A stretch of 64,000 nucleotides of DNA, from assembly GCF_021018805.1 (NCBI RefSeq), contig NC_086259.1, positions 6,953,501 to 7,017,500 of the forward strand. The letters run 5' to 3'. Numbering within the stretch: the first letter of the stretch is position 1; each line of letters begins with the position of its first letter. A program made the translations under genes and the position numbers. Source of the stretch: Prinia subflava. Its lineage: Eukaryota > Chordata > Aves > Passeriformes > Cisticolidae. The notes under the pieces are model-generated. The model was not told the origin of the DNA, did no database searches, and was given only the letters and a program-made list of their open reading frames with translations. Of the stretch, positions 13,141 to 27,480 are shown one piece after another.

Positions 13141-16100
13141 TCCTCTCAGGCTGATTCCTCTGTTTCCATGATGCACATTAAATTCAGTGCAACACACGCA
13201 CAGCTGTCTGCTCCGTACCACCCACAGCAAAGGAAGAGCTCGCGTGTGCTTGGCACGGGGGAAGCCAACGAGAGCTGCACACCACAAAAATTACAACCAG
13301 CTCAGCCAGCCAAAACCTCCTGCGTGAGGCCAGTTAAAGAAGAGCATAAGAACTCTTGATATGGGAGAAACACATCCCTTTAATTTTCATCTTTATTTTA
13401 AGGGATCATAAACAGTGGAGGAAAATGACAGATGCCTCACTTCAGCCTCTCCTCCCCTCTGTGTGCTAAATCTATTCCCTCAAGGAACTCCAATAAGACT
13501 GACACACATCCCTTTCTGGAGAGCTGCTAAAATAGCTTTGCCATGGGCTTCACAAGAAATTTGTAACACTGAGTGTGTCTTTCTGGACTCATCCTTTTGA
13601 CATATTGACAGCCAAGGCTGCCATTGCCTCTCCCCTCCGCGCTCTTTTCACCTAACACTATTTACTGGTGCTACCTTTTCATAATTAAGAGCCCGTATCA
13701 AAGCAGTTGTAACACCATTTAAGCAGCTTTTCTAAGGAATCAAATCTAAATGAAAAGGCAAAGTATAAAAATGCCCCATCTTCTGCTGTGCCTAACTGAT
13801 TTGCTCTGCATTTTATCCTCAGGGAGGTGCTGATTCCAAAAGCCAGGGAAGAAGGACCATTCACAAAAGCAGCATCACACAGGCAGCAAGGATTGCTTGT
13901 GCACTGTACACCCACACGTGTCAGGGGTCTCCGAAAGCACCCCCAGTCGTGCTCTGGCCGTGGTGGCTGGATTGTTCATCTCAATTCACAGAGTGAGCAT
14001 TTAACCTACTGACTCCTGCATCACAGCACAGGCCAGGTATTTGTTCCTTTTGTTAGATTAATATTGGTAACAGAATAACACACTCATTAGTGGCGATAAT
14101 GATTATACAGCAAGGTGGAATAGCAATTCTTCCAATGTACCGCACAGAGGAGTCAGTTTCATTAATTAATGAAATTTATTAAAGAACACAAGACAATCAA
14201 AGAAAACACACTTTGGCTAAGCACCTTCTCAGATGCTGATCATTGGCTCAGTAGCTTTAAACCTTTCCAGCTGCTGTGCAAATGCTTCATGTGCCGTGCA
14301 GAGGGAAGAGGGACAGGAGAGCACACCCTGGCTCAGAGCTGCGCAAGCACCCTCCCCATAGGCTGGCAGGAACAGAAGCCCCCACAAGTGCTGCAAGGGG
14401 CTCCAGAGCAGGAAAACCCCAGAGGAGCTAGACAGCAGAGGATGACCTGTGTCCCCACACTGAATAGATCCCTCAATTTCCCAGCTTGCTCTGTCACTGT
14501 GTAATGTGAGAGACCAGTTCCTCTGGGAGTGCCTCTGCAAGGCCCTAGCCACACCTGCAAGTCTGAATGAGGACTTCTGAGCAGGATTATTTCAAACACT
14601 TTACAGTTATCAAAACCTGAATGCCCAATAAACATCTGTGAGGGATGGCAATTTAAAAAATTAATTACCAGAACAGCAAAACAATATACAGGTTTTGGTT
14701 TTCCCTAACATTAAAAAAATACAAAAGCTAAAACAAAAACCCAAAACAAACAACTATGGCAGAGTAGAGGCTTGAATCCAAGTTCTCAGTCTCAGAGCTA
14801 TCTTAGGCAGCAGTGCCTGCATTTCTTTAAGTGATCACATTCCTACACGACTGTCATGTCAGATTTTAATTCTGGCCACCAACACACTGCCATTTGCTAT
14901 CTGGGGGATTACTTAGCTTTGCCAAGCAAAGAAATACCACAGTGTTCAACTGCTGGAACAGTTTCAGGGGGAAAAAAGGTGATGAGGAAGAGTAAGATTA
15001 CTATAGGGGCTGCAAGACTTAGTTTCCTGAATTTTCCCAATAATTAATTGCAATACATAGTATTTCTGGTCTTCCAATTTGGTCTTTGATTTTTAGTTCT
15101 ACCACCATGAGATGGCAATTGCTCAGTGCTGTGCAGAGAGATGCTCAAGAGATTAGGAAATGCCTGACTACAGCAGACATCACAACAGAGTACTCAAAAC
15201 ATGCCATGGCAGCAAATCAGAGAAGGCATACCTCACATTAATTGCTTACTCTGTTTTATTCAAATATAAATGTTTTTTAGGAAACAACAATAAACTCCAA
15301 TCTGTTTTAATTATGATCTTTCTGGGTGGTGTCATATCTATGTTAAACCAAAAATGTCTGGTAAGATCAATGTGCAAATAGTCAGACACCAGTTTAGTTT
15401 AAAGTGGTTTTTTCGACCAAGACCTATCCATAAACCAGACAGACACATCTAACAGCAGAGAACAACTTTTTAAAATAATGCTTTCTGGCTTGCCAATATT
15501 TGCTGCAAAACTTTAGATATCTGGAGAAGAAAGTAAAAAATTTAACTCTATTCCTTCAAGAAAACATTTTGAAACCAAAGTCAACAAGACTTTGTCTCAG
15601 GAAGAGGATTTCAGGGTTGTTTAGGTTCCTGCACAAGACTTGGTGCAGGTCACTTCCAAGTGTCAGAGTTTATTGTATTTTTTGGATCTCCAAATGAAAA
15701 CCAAGCTCATTCAAAGCCCACCTCATAAAGGAAGTTCTTACAACTCCTAAATCATGACCCAGAACTCAGTATTTTAGGTCACTTATTTGCAAGATACCAA
15801 ACACTCTCCTGTTGCAGTTCTCACTAAACAATGTGTGAAGTCACTACATTCATACAAGGCTGGTGTAACTCAGTAGCCCAGAATCTCTTTTCCATCAGCA
15901 CCAATTTAGAGCAACTGAGCTTTCAGTGAAGGAGCATAACTTCATGCAAATTGTCCCATGTCCTTAAAACCACTGCCCCTGAAGTCAGAATGAGAGCGCT
16001 GCAGAAGCTAACCCAAGAAAGAACTGCTTTAACACGCTTAATGAAGAAATGAGGTGGAATTGAAATGAATTTTCACAGCAATCAATGCAATATTTCAACG

Positions 16101-17894
16101 TTTCCTTGAAAAGTCTGGCTCCTCTCCTGCCAGGTTGCCCCTTCCCTCTTTCCCATTGTATATCCATCAATTTAGAACTTAAATCAGCAAAACAATTGTG
16201 TGACTTTCAAAAATGCTTGAAAGCTATAAGCATGAAAATGTATTTTTTGTGGCTGTGTGCAACCATGAAACATTTTTTAATGAAGAGATTGAAGTGGTAT
16301 TTGCTCTCTTACTCGCCTGGGTTTGCTGTCACCAGTGCTGCACCCCCACAACTTCGTAATGTTTAATATGAAAGCAGCTCTGGATTACAATTCATGGGTT
16401 TTGTCCTTCATTAGAATCATTGGTTTTCATCACACTTTATTTTCAGTAATTTTCCTTTAAAATAACTCTTTGAACCAAAGCCTGCATTCCACTCTTGTTA
16501 CAACACTAATCTCCTATTTGCCAGTCCTCAGGATTCACACATATTGCTATATTTGGTGTTATTCCTAAAGCTCTTCATAATTACACCACAATTAATTCCT
16601 TAAATTTAAAAGTGTTTTGAGCTCTCCTCATTGTAGAGACAACTTCAAGAACATTGCCAAAATAATCTAATGGTCTCCAAGTGACAAAGTGATGAACAAA
16701 AATCACTTTAAAATAAAAAACCCTCTTCATAAGCCAACACCATATTTGTGGGGAGCCTGACTCTCAATTGCAAGTGCTGGTGTTCAGTAACATAAACTGC
16801 TCTCGTCACAAAGATCCTGGAAACTTTATACAACTTCTTAAGCTTAGGGAGGTCATGCAGGAAAAGTGCTAAACCCCCAGATCTTACAGTTCCTAGATGG
16901 ATGCCTTGTTCACAGACATGCAGATCCTAGAGTGGCTTCTTATCTCTCCAAAGTCCCATCCATGAACTGTCCACTGATCCTGAGCTGGAACCCCCATCAG
17001 CTGCCAGCCCCTCCTGCTCCTCCGGTCTCCAGGCAGGTCAAGGCCACGTCCACACAGCCCGAGGGCTTCCATGCAGCAGGGATGCACTGCACTCCCAAAG
17101 AGCCACAGGTCAGCACAGGAGGGCCTGCAATCCCCCTCCTGTCCTTCTCCACCTCTCTGGTGGCACCAGAAATAAATGATGTGCCCAGGCAGAGGTACCA
17201 GCATCAGCTCAGAGGGAATCACCCCCTGCACGGCACAAAGCACATGGGGCACGCAGAGGAACGCCTCTTACACCTCAAGATGAACAGAAGGTGGAGAATC
17301 TCCAGAGCACAGGGGAAACCTCATCTTGTCAGTCTGTTCACAAGTGTCTCCTGAATGTAAAGGGTTCAGAAAGACCTGTGGTTTGATCGAGTCAAATTTC
17401 ATTTTTCAGGTAAAAATAAATTGAGGTAAACAAAGTAAAGCCTTCTTCCCTCAGCACTGAACTCTCAGAAAGCCTGTCCAGGACTGAGCAAGCAGAACCA
17501 CTTACTCAGGCCTGGTAATGTACCAAGTCCCATCTGGGGAGTCCTGTCCTGTAACCCACTGCAAGGTCACCTCCACCTCAAGCTGATTTCAGAGGCTGCA
17601 CAACACTGAACAGACTCTCTGGTTGTTCCCTGATCCCAGAGAGCACAGCTCCCACTGCAACATGAGAGTTAGCCCAGTATTCTAATCATCACCCAGACCC
17701 AGAGAGCGTTCAAACTGAAGAGATGGGGGAAAAAAGAATCTTTTAGGAGATAAGCATAGTTTTGTCTCAGCATAATGAGAGTAAAACATGAGATATCTAA
17801 ATCTTTATCCCATATTCATACATTTATAGCCAAAAAAACAAGGAACAATATCAGAAATGTTCCAAGAATACTATGCCAGCACTTATCTGGTGAC
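13141..17894. other. Intergenic, no gene recognised
   Basis: Unique sequence with GC-richer patches at about 14,280-14,560 and 16,900-17,280. No coding, RNA or repeat feature could be supported. Confidence 0.6.
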
Positions 17895-18750
17895 ACTTGA
17901 GATGAAGAAGATAATTGAAAGGATGATTGCATTGGGCTTGTTGTACTCCATTGATAAGAAAGGTTTTAGAGAGCCCATTCAGTATGCTCAGCCATGATAC
18001 AAGATGCCAGGAGAAAACACAGTACTGCAGCAGTGACAGCACCTCGGGTCTATGAAACATTAAAATGGAAGATAAAGCAGGCTCTGAAAGAAGCAATACT
18101 GGGCACAGTTTGCTCGATGACAAACGTCTGGACAACTGTCTAGATGTCAGAATACCTCTTAATCACTGCCCTCTGACTGTCACCCTGCATTCCCATGCAA
18201 AAATCTGCCCGCAAAGGAGAAGTCTTTGCTGTCCCTCCCCTTGGAAAAGGCCAGTAAGAAAAACACCAGCAGCCCAAATCCTGTGTGGCTGTGCTCTCAG
18301 GATCTGCCAGCAGGGCTGATGTGAGGTCCAAACCCAGGAAAAACACGAGGTGATCGCTTGTTTTCCTGTTCTATTTATTAAACAGCTCTTCCTTGATTAT
18401 AACTAAGCACTAAGTTTTTGCAATACTAGCAAAATCTGTAACGGTTTCTATAACTCTCATGATATTCTAAGCTAACTTCAGAGGCAGAGCAATTTACCAG
18501 AACTGCAGCTTAAACAAGTTTGAATTTCATTTGCTATATATATGAAGAGAATGCTCTTACTGAAAAAAGAAATGCATGAGCGCACATTAAAGCAGAGCTT
18601 TGATTCTGAACTCTTTATCCTGAACTCTGAACAATGGATACTTATGAATCATTTGTGCTGCATACTGAAGCCTTTTGAACTGGTAACAAGAGAAATCAGT
18701 TCTGCTAATGCATCTCTCATCCCAGATCTCTCACTCATCCAGATTTCAAA
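17895..18750 (+). mobile_element. Degenerate hAT-family transposase relic (Charlie/ZBED-like)
   Basis: Translated plus-strand segments follow the order of a hAT transposase. They are KKIIERMIALGLL...GFREPIQYAQP at 17,901-17,995, VYETLKWKIKQAL with a degenerate CSMTNVWTT...EYLLITAL at 18,048-18,172, NLPELQLKQV at about 18,492-18,521, and EQWILMNHLCCILKPFELVTREISS at about 18,629-18,703. In the family these match the pre-catalytic helix with GF..L......P.Y..P, the T.D.WTS...YL.LTAH block, and EQW.L...L..VLKPFE..TREIS. In-frame stops (after YAQP, after WTTV, after KQV) and frame changes make it dead. The C-terminal dimerisation region and terminal inverted repeats were not found. A decayed ZBED-type domesticated copy is the alternative. 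Confidence 0.75.
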
Positions 18751-21700
18751 TCTGAAACTTAGAAGAATAAAACCGTCTTTTTGGAAGGACCAAGAGTATT
18801 TTGGAAAACAGACTGGCCAGAGGGGAGGGGAGTTTCAGGCTGGGGCAATAAGGAGGCTGTGTGCCGGTTCTGATTTTCAAGACCAGCTGTTTAAAATGAA
18901 TGCCTGACAAAGGTGGGGAAGAGGCATTACAAAATGGTTTGTACTGCTTGCATTTGGGGTCTGTCTGGGCAATATTGTCACTCCGTGGTGTAGAGCAAAA
19001 CTGAATCATGAAAGTCCTAATGATTGGGATCATATTAAGCAAAATTTTGGATGTGGACCCAACACTGGATTACAGTTTAGGAACCTATCCTTTATATTGG
19101 CATAAATTTGGTCCTAGTAATGAAGAAAAAAAAAAAGTACCACAAAAGTAGGAATTCTCTCTTAAGAAAAAATCAGCCTTTCTAGTACTATAAAGTCTTT
19201 CCATATAAGCAATCTTTAGTCCTTCCCTACTTCTTACAGTTAACAAAAAATGATCTTAGTTATGAAGAGAAAGGCTCCTACTTATGAATTTTATACAAGC
19301 CAGATGTAGCAGGTTCCACATTTGAGGATATGTTTCACAGAAGAGATCAAACTCAGATTAAAAAAACTAGAAGTGCAGTCTGCAATGATGCCTGGACAGA
19401 CATGTGCCTCCAACTCCAGGCTTTTGAGAATTCCTTTTAAAAAGGAAGGTGTGCAAAAAAAAAAAAGCTACTGAAATTTTATAAGAGATAAATTGCACAA
19501 TACCAACCTGATTAAATTTCAAATGCTATCAACTTTTGCTTAGCGTCTACGAGAGAGAACAGACCTGAATGGAGAGTGCAGCTATGGAAAATGCTTTCCA
19601 GGCAGGTCCAGCCACGTGACAAATGAATGTCCACATTAAATGACAATGTCACTAACGACAGAAGCACTGTAAGGTCAAAGGAAGTGCTCAATCAGGACCC
19701 TGCATTTCAGTGCAAAATTGACCCTTAGCATTTCTCAGTGATGGCCTCTGGGTGCCTGCAGCGTGCCAGGCTGGCACCAGCACACCTGCAGGCACCTCTG
19801 CACTGGTTAGAGGCCTGTGCAAGAGGCACTGAGATAAAACCAGGCCTGTAGGATAACCCAGTGCCCTCTCCTTGCCATGCAGCCACAGCTTCTCCATAAA
19901 GCCCATTTGCTCTGGCAGTCCCAGGTAGATGAGTGCACCAGGGCTCAGCTTCCAAAAGAGAAGGTGATGGGGTGAAGCAGAGATCCCAAGGCACCCCCAG
20001 GGGGAAGCTCAGCAATGTCCAAGGGCATTGTCCAAGGGTCTGTTGTACTGGGACACTGGAGAAGTGCAGGGTTTTGCTGCTCCATCACGCCACATGTCCC
20101 TTCTCAGCAGTGACCACTGTCCGGTGTCACCACTGCCCATGTCCAAGTGCAGCCTCTCCCATAGCCCTCTTCCCACAGGGATGATTTGTGGGCAGGGTGC
20201 ATTTGATAAATTACTTAAATCTCAACTTATGGATGCACCTGTAAACCCCAGGGTTTCACCAAGTGCTTTTCTTACCCTCTTTATAATTTTATACATACTT
20301 AAGAATAAATAGTGGTAGAATTTCCTAAGTACTTTCATATGCCAAACTGAAAGCTTCCTCTCTCGTGTTTGGTGACCCTCAAATCACACTTCTTTCAGAT
20401 CACCCAACTGTTACAGCAATCGCAAAAGCAACAGCATGGAAATGGCAAAATTCCACGCACATGCACACTTTAGGCTATATTCACAAAAAGGAACAACCTC
20501 TTTCCTGAAATGCAGCCAGCTCTGGGCTAAAATGAATTTTGATTTAAGAAACGAAACAACTCCCCAGAAATTTTGGAGAAAAGACAAGTTTTGCACAGGG
20601 CAGCTCTGCTCATCTAAAGCAAGCAGAGTAATAGGAATGTCTTCCTGCAGAAAGAGCAAGCCTGGAAGCCACCCTACTTGCTAAATAGCACAGCACACAG
20701 ATTGCTGCCTGTAAAAAAGGCCAAAAGAAACTGAAAAACGTGAATCTGCACTTTCCAGGAAGCTCTGAGTAAGATTTGGACAACCAAGGAGTTTCCCTGT
20801 AGATGGGACAAGAGCAACAGTGAAGGACACGGAGAATGAAGCCCCAACGCAGTGGTGCAAGTTCTCATTTGCAATGCTAGAGCTGCTTTATATGCTGAGC
20901 TCCCATCCTTCAAGAGCAGGTCAATGTTTTAATGTGGATTGGGCACATAAATGCAGATCAATTTATGCATTAAAAAAAATCATCTACATGTGCATTTATT
21001 TCAATTTCATTTTAGTGAATCAGGTCCTGATTCAATGCTAACTGAAAACCCTTGAAATAACTGCGAGCTTGCTCATAGCCAATTCTGTGTCACCACTATG
21101 AAATTAGTAGTGAAATTAAATGGCTCAACAGTGCTAAGACATTCCCCAACTACTCCAGCAAGCAGTCGCTCACCTCTAAGGTTAACAGGATAAAGGCTGG
21201 ATAAAGAAACTACTCATTATACCAGCTCTACAAAGAAGCAATTATGAGACTTTATAAAGTGGTTTCAAATATATTTTGCAAACTAGGACTCAGACAAATA
21301 TTAGTGGCAGCAAATTACAGTGCTTAGCAGAATTATCACCAGAAAAGAGACTCTTTTAATCTATGAAAAATATCAACAAAAGATGTAAATATGGACTCCT
21401 CGATGGGTGGTATATCTTGAAGAAAATATACATCTAATCTCACAGTGTGTTACCTCCAGTACCTGGAGAGAAGGTTAACAATTCAGAGCTGTTTCCTACA
21501 GCTATAGAATATATTTTGATGTAGATTTGTAGATATCACAGACTTTAAATCTATTGTATAATCACAGGGCAAGTGCAAGGAACCTGGGGACATACTTCTC
21601 CACAGTAAAGAGCTGGAACACTGGCTTTCATTTCAATCAGTGCTATTCCCTGTTTTTAACAAATTATATTTCATTCTGTGGCCTTTAGGTTCTATTTTCC

Positions 21701-23739
21701 TGCACATAAACAGCAACAGTGCTTTCCCCACCACACGTACAATTTGCAGCTGAATCCTGGCATGACACAAGTGTTTATCTCCACGTGTGACGGGCAGCTG
21801 GGAGAGCAGAGAGTCGCCCTCACCGAGCCTCAAGCACCAGACAATGGTCTCCAGAGCACCCCTGCTTGGATACCAACAGATCTGCTGCTGCTCTGGGTTA
21901 AACCACACGTGCCAGCAGGAAAACTGCTGGTGACCCAGGGACTGGCAATCCCCACGCACTCCACTCCTCACAGTCCCTTCAGAGCGGTGAACGGGCGCTG
22001 GGAACCAGCACCCTGGCATGCCAAGAAATCACTGCAGGTTAACATCACGATAACAGAGAGACATTTGCCCATCCTATCACACACAATTTGTGTTCAAGTA
22101 CCCTGAATGTCAAGCTGCAATTTGGGAAGTCAAAGATTTCTCCAGCTTTGGCCTCCCCTTGCTCAAAGCGTGAAGCACACCAGTGGAGGCCAGAGCTTGT
22201 CCCACATGGCCAACTACTGTCACAGACAGAAAACACTCCTGTGGCTCCCTGACATTTCTTTCTCTGCAGTTTTCAGTCCCTCTTTCATTGAAGGAAGAAT
22301 ATGTGTGCTTTTAAATACCTTCCATTAAAATCACATACAAAATGCTTTGGACAGGACTCCAGCAAAACTGGGAAGTGACCCTGATCACACACTCTGGCAA
22401 AGGAGACAACTTCCAGGGCAGTGGCAAACAAAGTGCCTCCCTCCTCCTCCCATGAGGGCCCTCAGTCCCACCCTGAACCCACTCCCAACCACATTTACCT
22501 GAAAGCTGTGCTGACTGCCAGCAGCAAGAATCTGAAACGCTGTGCATTAACTGAACACATCTGAGAAGAAAGTTTCCATGGGCTCTTTAACCCTTCCTTG
22601 CTTCATTCATGTGAATTTGTGTTTGGCAAGCCCCAAAACATTCAGAGGTCAGGTTTTAGCTTAATTAAGAGACCACAAAAATCCAGACAGTCATCCAAAC
22701 CTTCTGAGCCCTCGGAGTGTGGGAAAGTAAAGTAAGAAAATCACACGACAACAATTTCTCTGAAGATTTCTCATGTTTGCTGGTTTGAGCAAGCCTTGAA
22801 AACACCAGAACCTTTTCTCTCTCTCACACTGAACTTGAGCTCAACAGAGACCCCACCAAAAACTCAATTCAAAACATCTGAGCTCTGGCACATTACCACT
22901 TGCAGCTGCTTAATTTTCCAGTATCACACAGTTGCTTTTCAGACTCCTCCTCAGGAAATCTGCTGGGGATATCGCTTCTACCTATGTTCTGTCACGTATC
23001 ACTTCCTCAGTTTCTTTCACCAGTTCCTTCACTTTTAAAATCCATCTTCCTAAGTTTGGAAAAGAAATCCTCCCCTTTGTTCCCCAGGTGGGTATAATTC
23101 ACCCCTTACTTCTCCACATTTGCCATCTGACTCCTGGATGAAAGAGCAGAGAGCTGCAGCATCAGCAGTTCCTAAAGAGACCATCCCTTCCCCTCACTGT
23201 TTGGATAATGGTTGCTCCATGAGATCAATTAAAAAAAGAAAATGAAAACAGGAATTGATACCCAAGCCCAGGCCCTTGCCCATGCTGAGGGCATCAACAA
23301 TTTCAGAGATAATTTAGTGGTGCTCTTGTGCCCTCATTTTGTCCACATTTATTTATGCATCTTTCTGTTATAAGCATCGTACATTAAAGTCAATAGCCTA
23401 CCACCGCTTATCAGAAAACAAGTGGAGCCAGACCTGGACTTCTATAAATAAGATTTACTCTATTGGCTAAATAATGACATCTAAACTGGTCTGATTTAAC
23501 TGACTATGGCAGTTCTTAGAGCAAAATTTAATTACACTTTGTACTTATTACAGTTCCTTTGTGTGCCTCTTGCTTCCCAGCAATTTTGAAATATAGACTT
23601 AAGCCTGCTGTACAATACATCTCCATACCTACAGTGACATGTGCTAACAGATGGCACCACGAGCGCAGAGCAGCAGATCAGCATGAGTTGTCAGTTTTGG
23701 TGGCCACGTTTTCCCTTAAGTTATCTCAGCCCAACAAAA
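18751..23739. other. Intergenic, no gene recognised
   Basis: Sequence to the right of the hAT relic may contain more of the element to about 19.1 kb, but I cannot align it. The rest is unique, with GC-richer patches at about 19,700-20,190 and 21,780-22,020 and no supported feature. Confidence 0.55.
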
Positions 23740-23788
23740 AAATGGCATGAAATAATCACTGCCCATTTCCCGCGGGCTGGCGAGAGCA

Positions 23789-23798
23789 TGACTCAGCA
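23789..23798 (+). promoter_or_regulatory. MARE/antioxidant-response-type site
   Basis: TGACTCAGCA (reverse TGCTGAGTCA) is the NF-E2/MAF-NRF2 core. It lies in a compact block (about 23,740-23,890) of mixed composition that looks like a conserved element, with a CCGCGGG nearby. Occupancy is unknown. Confidence 0.35.
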
Positions 23799-23889
23799 GC
23801 AGCGCTTTTTATAACATCCAGACACTCGACTTTCTAGAAATGCTTTTATATTTACGGAGTGGGTTCGTTATGGAAGTCTGCTAAGTAAT

Positions 23890-26549
23890 GGATGCCCTGG
23901 GATGGTGCTGCTCAGCCATAAATGCAGCAGGAGCTCCGATATCTCAGGGCCCTGCGTGGGCTGGGCAGCGCTGGGGAGGAGGCCAGCGACGCGTGTTTGT
24001 GTTTGCTGGGCAGTGCTGCTCTGTAAAATTGTATTAGATGTGCATTAGGGGCTGTAACAGAAGACAGGAGGAGTAAAGGATACACACAGGCAGGAAGGAG
24101 AAGCACGTGCAGGGGCACTGGGGAACGCTCACACGGTTCTGCCTCCTCTGCTCTGCACCATGGGGAGCTGCCAGCGCCCTCCCCATCCACTCACACCACC
24201 AGCCACGGGGCACAAAACTGGGCAGGAGCCATGAGGTTTGGTGTCACTCCTTACCTTCACCTTTCACAAGCACTTTATCCCTTTCAGAGGAAATTTAGGA
24301 CTAGGCCAAGGTGGGGTTCAGCACCAATGTTAAAAAACCCACTCCACAGTGAAGATACCAGCATATACTGCTAACGTGATTTAAAAATGGGATGCCCTAA
24401 ACCTCATCTTCCCCTCAAGCTCCCAAACTTCAGAGCCCTTTAGGTCCTATTTGGCACGTTATATCATCCTCTGATTACACTTCCTGAAGTCACACTCCTA
24501 CCACACTCATGGCACAGCTTTGCAATGCCTGTGAACAGCCTCAGAGCTGGGGGAGATGGGGCTGCTGCTGCCTCAGCAGAGCCAGCATAACACCCCAACA
24601 CCTGCCCAACTTCAGCTCTTGAGCTGGTTAAGTGCATAATGGGAAATGTAATCCTTGAGGATGACTCCTCCTCCTCTTCTTCCCTCTCCCTGTTCCCTGC
24701 CACACATTCCTCTGGGATCCTTGGGCCAGGGATGTCAGGTTGACAGAGTCCAGGCTCAGTTGGTGCATCCCCAGGAAGAAACTTCTTTCTCCACAGCCTT
24801 CCAGGACACAACTGTCTCCTGCCATTTTGGACCTTCATCTGGGGAAACCCAGAGAGGCTGAATTTAGCTACAATTAAATGTCAGTTTAATTAATGTAGGT
24901 TTTTCTGGTGCCTTCTGTTTTAACTTTTACGACTGCCCAACCACTGATTATTTATTCATTTTAAAGGATTCACTGTTCTTCCATTGATGCCTGAAATCAA
25001 GGTCTCAAAGCAACATCCTCCAACTCCTTTATGGAGGGGAATCTGTATTTTTTTAAAATGGTTGGTGAAACATTCTCAGTTTGTGTGTTTGCATATAGAG
25101 AACCATTTATGTGCAGCTCTAAATATGACTAAGTGGACTACAGACAGTTCAGAGGATAGGATGTTACTAGGCAGATAAGAATTTCAGATGCAAACTTGAA
25201 AGTATAATTGGCACGTGAGCAGGTAGCAGGAAACCATGTAGAATATATTTTCTGAAGATCTACACTTCCACCATTTCTCTGCAGTGGAAATGCATCAGCA
25301 CACGATTTTTACCATCAAAGCCCGCGATGTTGTAACCTACTGCAGAATTGTGGCCTTAGGGTTCAGTAAATTACTGTAAAATAATTTTAAATGTTTGCTG
25401 TTTTCTTTCAAAATGAAAAATACGGAATGAAAACCTCAAAAAACATCACACAGAAATAACTGGTTTGGTTATTTTACTGCATGAGTGTGGAAATGCTTTT
25501 GAAGCCTCTCTGCTGCAGGGTGGGTGCTCGGGGTGCTTTGGGGTGCTGGTCCTGCCATCAGGCCAGGCTGGCAGAGCTCCCCAGCCCCAGCACGCTGCCC
25601 TGGCCACCTCATGGTTGGAGGGTCTATGCTTCAGGCACTCTTAAAAAAAAATGTGTGAATTTCATGCTGCATCCAACAGCAAAATTTTTCAATCAAGGCC
25701 AAGGAGAAGAAAAATTCTACAGGAAGATGGATCTAGTTTTAATTACAGCAGCACAAACACAACCCTGACAAACCCCTGCAGAATAGACACCTCTTAGCAT
25801 TTCCCTCTCAGAACCACAGCAAAAAACACATGAAAGGTCATATACAAGATAGGATTTGACACAATAAGATTTCGCTCCCATGTTAATGCACCTCAGATCA
25901 AGCCTGCAAAAGTGAAATAATAAATTTAGGAAAACAAGCAAAATGACCCTACTGGTTGGTTGGTTTTCTAGATACCATCTACATATTTTAGAAATGTACA
26001 ACCTTCTAATAGAAATGAATAAACTACTCAACCATAAAGTTGCTATAGAAGATATGCTTGTTCTGATTGGAAAGGGCATCTGCTATCTGCAATATTGATA
26101 ATACTTTTCAAATTTCATCTGCTTTTGTTTGCATTCTGTGTCGTCTGTTTAAACACACTGGGAATAATAATGAATCCCAGCATTATCTCCACTTTTTCAA
26201 GGCCGAACATATAACTTTATCACAAAAATAATTAAAATTCTTTGGCACTCTTGTATCTTTTCCATTAAACGTTATCAAGCAGTGACAATAAACTAACATC
26301 AGTCCAAGGCTGCCCATATGCTGCTTTTAAAAAGAATGTATTTGTCCCAGGGTGAGAGACATGAATTTTGTGTTTACAGGGTCAAACAATTCCAAAGTTT
26401 TTTACAGTGTAAGGACTAAAAAATCTGTGCATGCACACACACATGCAAATGCACAAACAGAGCTGAGGATATTGGGTTCAGAGGGAACACCTACAAACTG
26501 TTTTGTTAAAACTTCCATTCACAGGCAAATCTTAGCAGCTTAATAATTT
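23890..26549. other. Intergenic, no gene recognised
   Basis: Mixed unique sequence. Open frames near 24,460-24,860 and 25,480-25,770 look non-coding (both strands open, no homology recognised). Confidence 0.6.
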
Positions 26550-27480
26550 GGAGAACTAAAGGCATAAATATTTTGCATACTTGTACAACACAGTCAATCC
26601 AATAAATGATGCTCTGAAACATTCTTGGATGTCACATGCAGTTAATCTCAGATGTAGCAGTGATTTTTTTCCTGAAGTGAATTTCATATATAGAGCTATA
26701 TATTATCTCCTACACATAGGAATAATGTTACAACTTTATTTTGAAGATCAATAATATTTTGAAATTAATAATGTTAAATTTTATCATATTTTTTAAATCC
26801 CTTTTCCTTTGTAATCCAAGATAAAGAAAAATAAAACATGCTTTCTGATAATCTTTGCTTAATATTGATTAATACTCATTAGTTATTTGAGAAAGAAACC
26901 ACCAACACTTCATTTTTCACACACCTCTAATTATTTGCCAGTGAAAATCAGTGTAGGTTTTAGAATACATTGCTACAATATCTATCTCCAAAGTCTTTAT
27001 GATTTTTATAATCTGTGCTAACTTCTGCTTAAAATGTAGTAAAGCAATGATGTTGATCTCATTTCAATAGCACATACACAGTATTGCATAGTAATGCACT
27101 GGCTTTTATAAGGCAGGAAACAGTACCAACTCACTAAACAGATCCATCAGGATAATTGAAGAACTCATTTCAGGAGAACTCCCATATGAAGGCAGAAATG
27201 TTAGAAGATGTTAAATTTTCTTTTTGTGTATTGTTGGCTCGCTTGATAAGCAGAAGCAAGTTTATACAGCTCTGCAGCTAGTGTAGAATGCTTAAGCAAG
27301 AAATCCATAACTTTTAATATGATGAGATTGTCCTGCTAGGAGAGATGGATTTTTTCCAATATCACTGCTAACAAACAAGTAGAGTTTCCTGTATCAGCAC
27401 ATTTCTGTTTCTACTCTGCAGCACACATGTGCTTCATTTAGAAACAATACATGGCTCAACATTTTTGGCATATTAAAAAT
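26550..27480. other. AT-rich block, candidate conserved noncoding element(s)
   Basis: Strongly AT-rich unique sequence with many TAAT/ATTA cores and no simple repeats. No coding or RNA-gene signal recognised. Confidence 0.25.
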
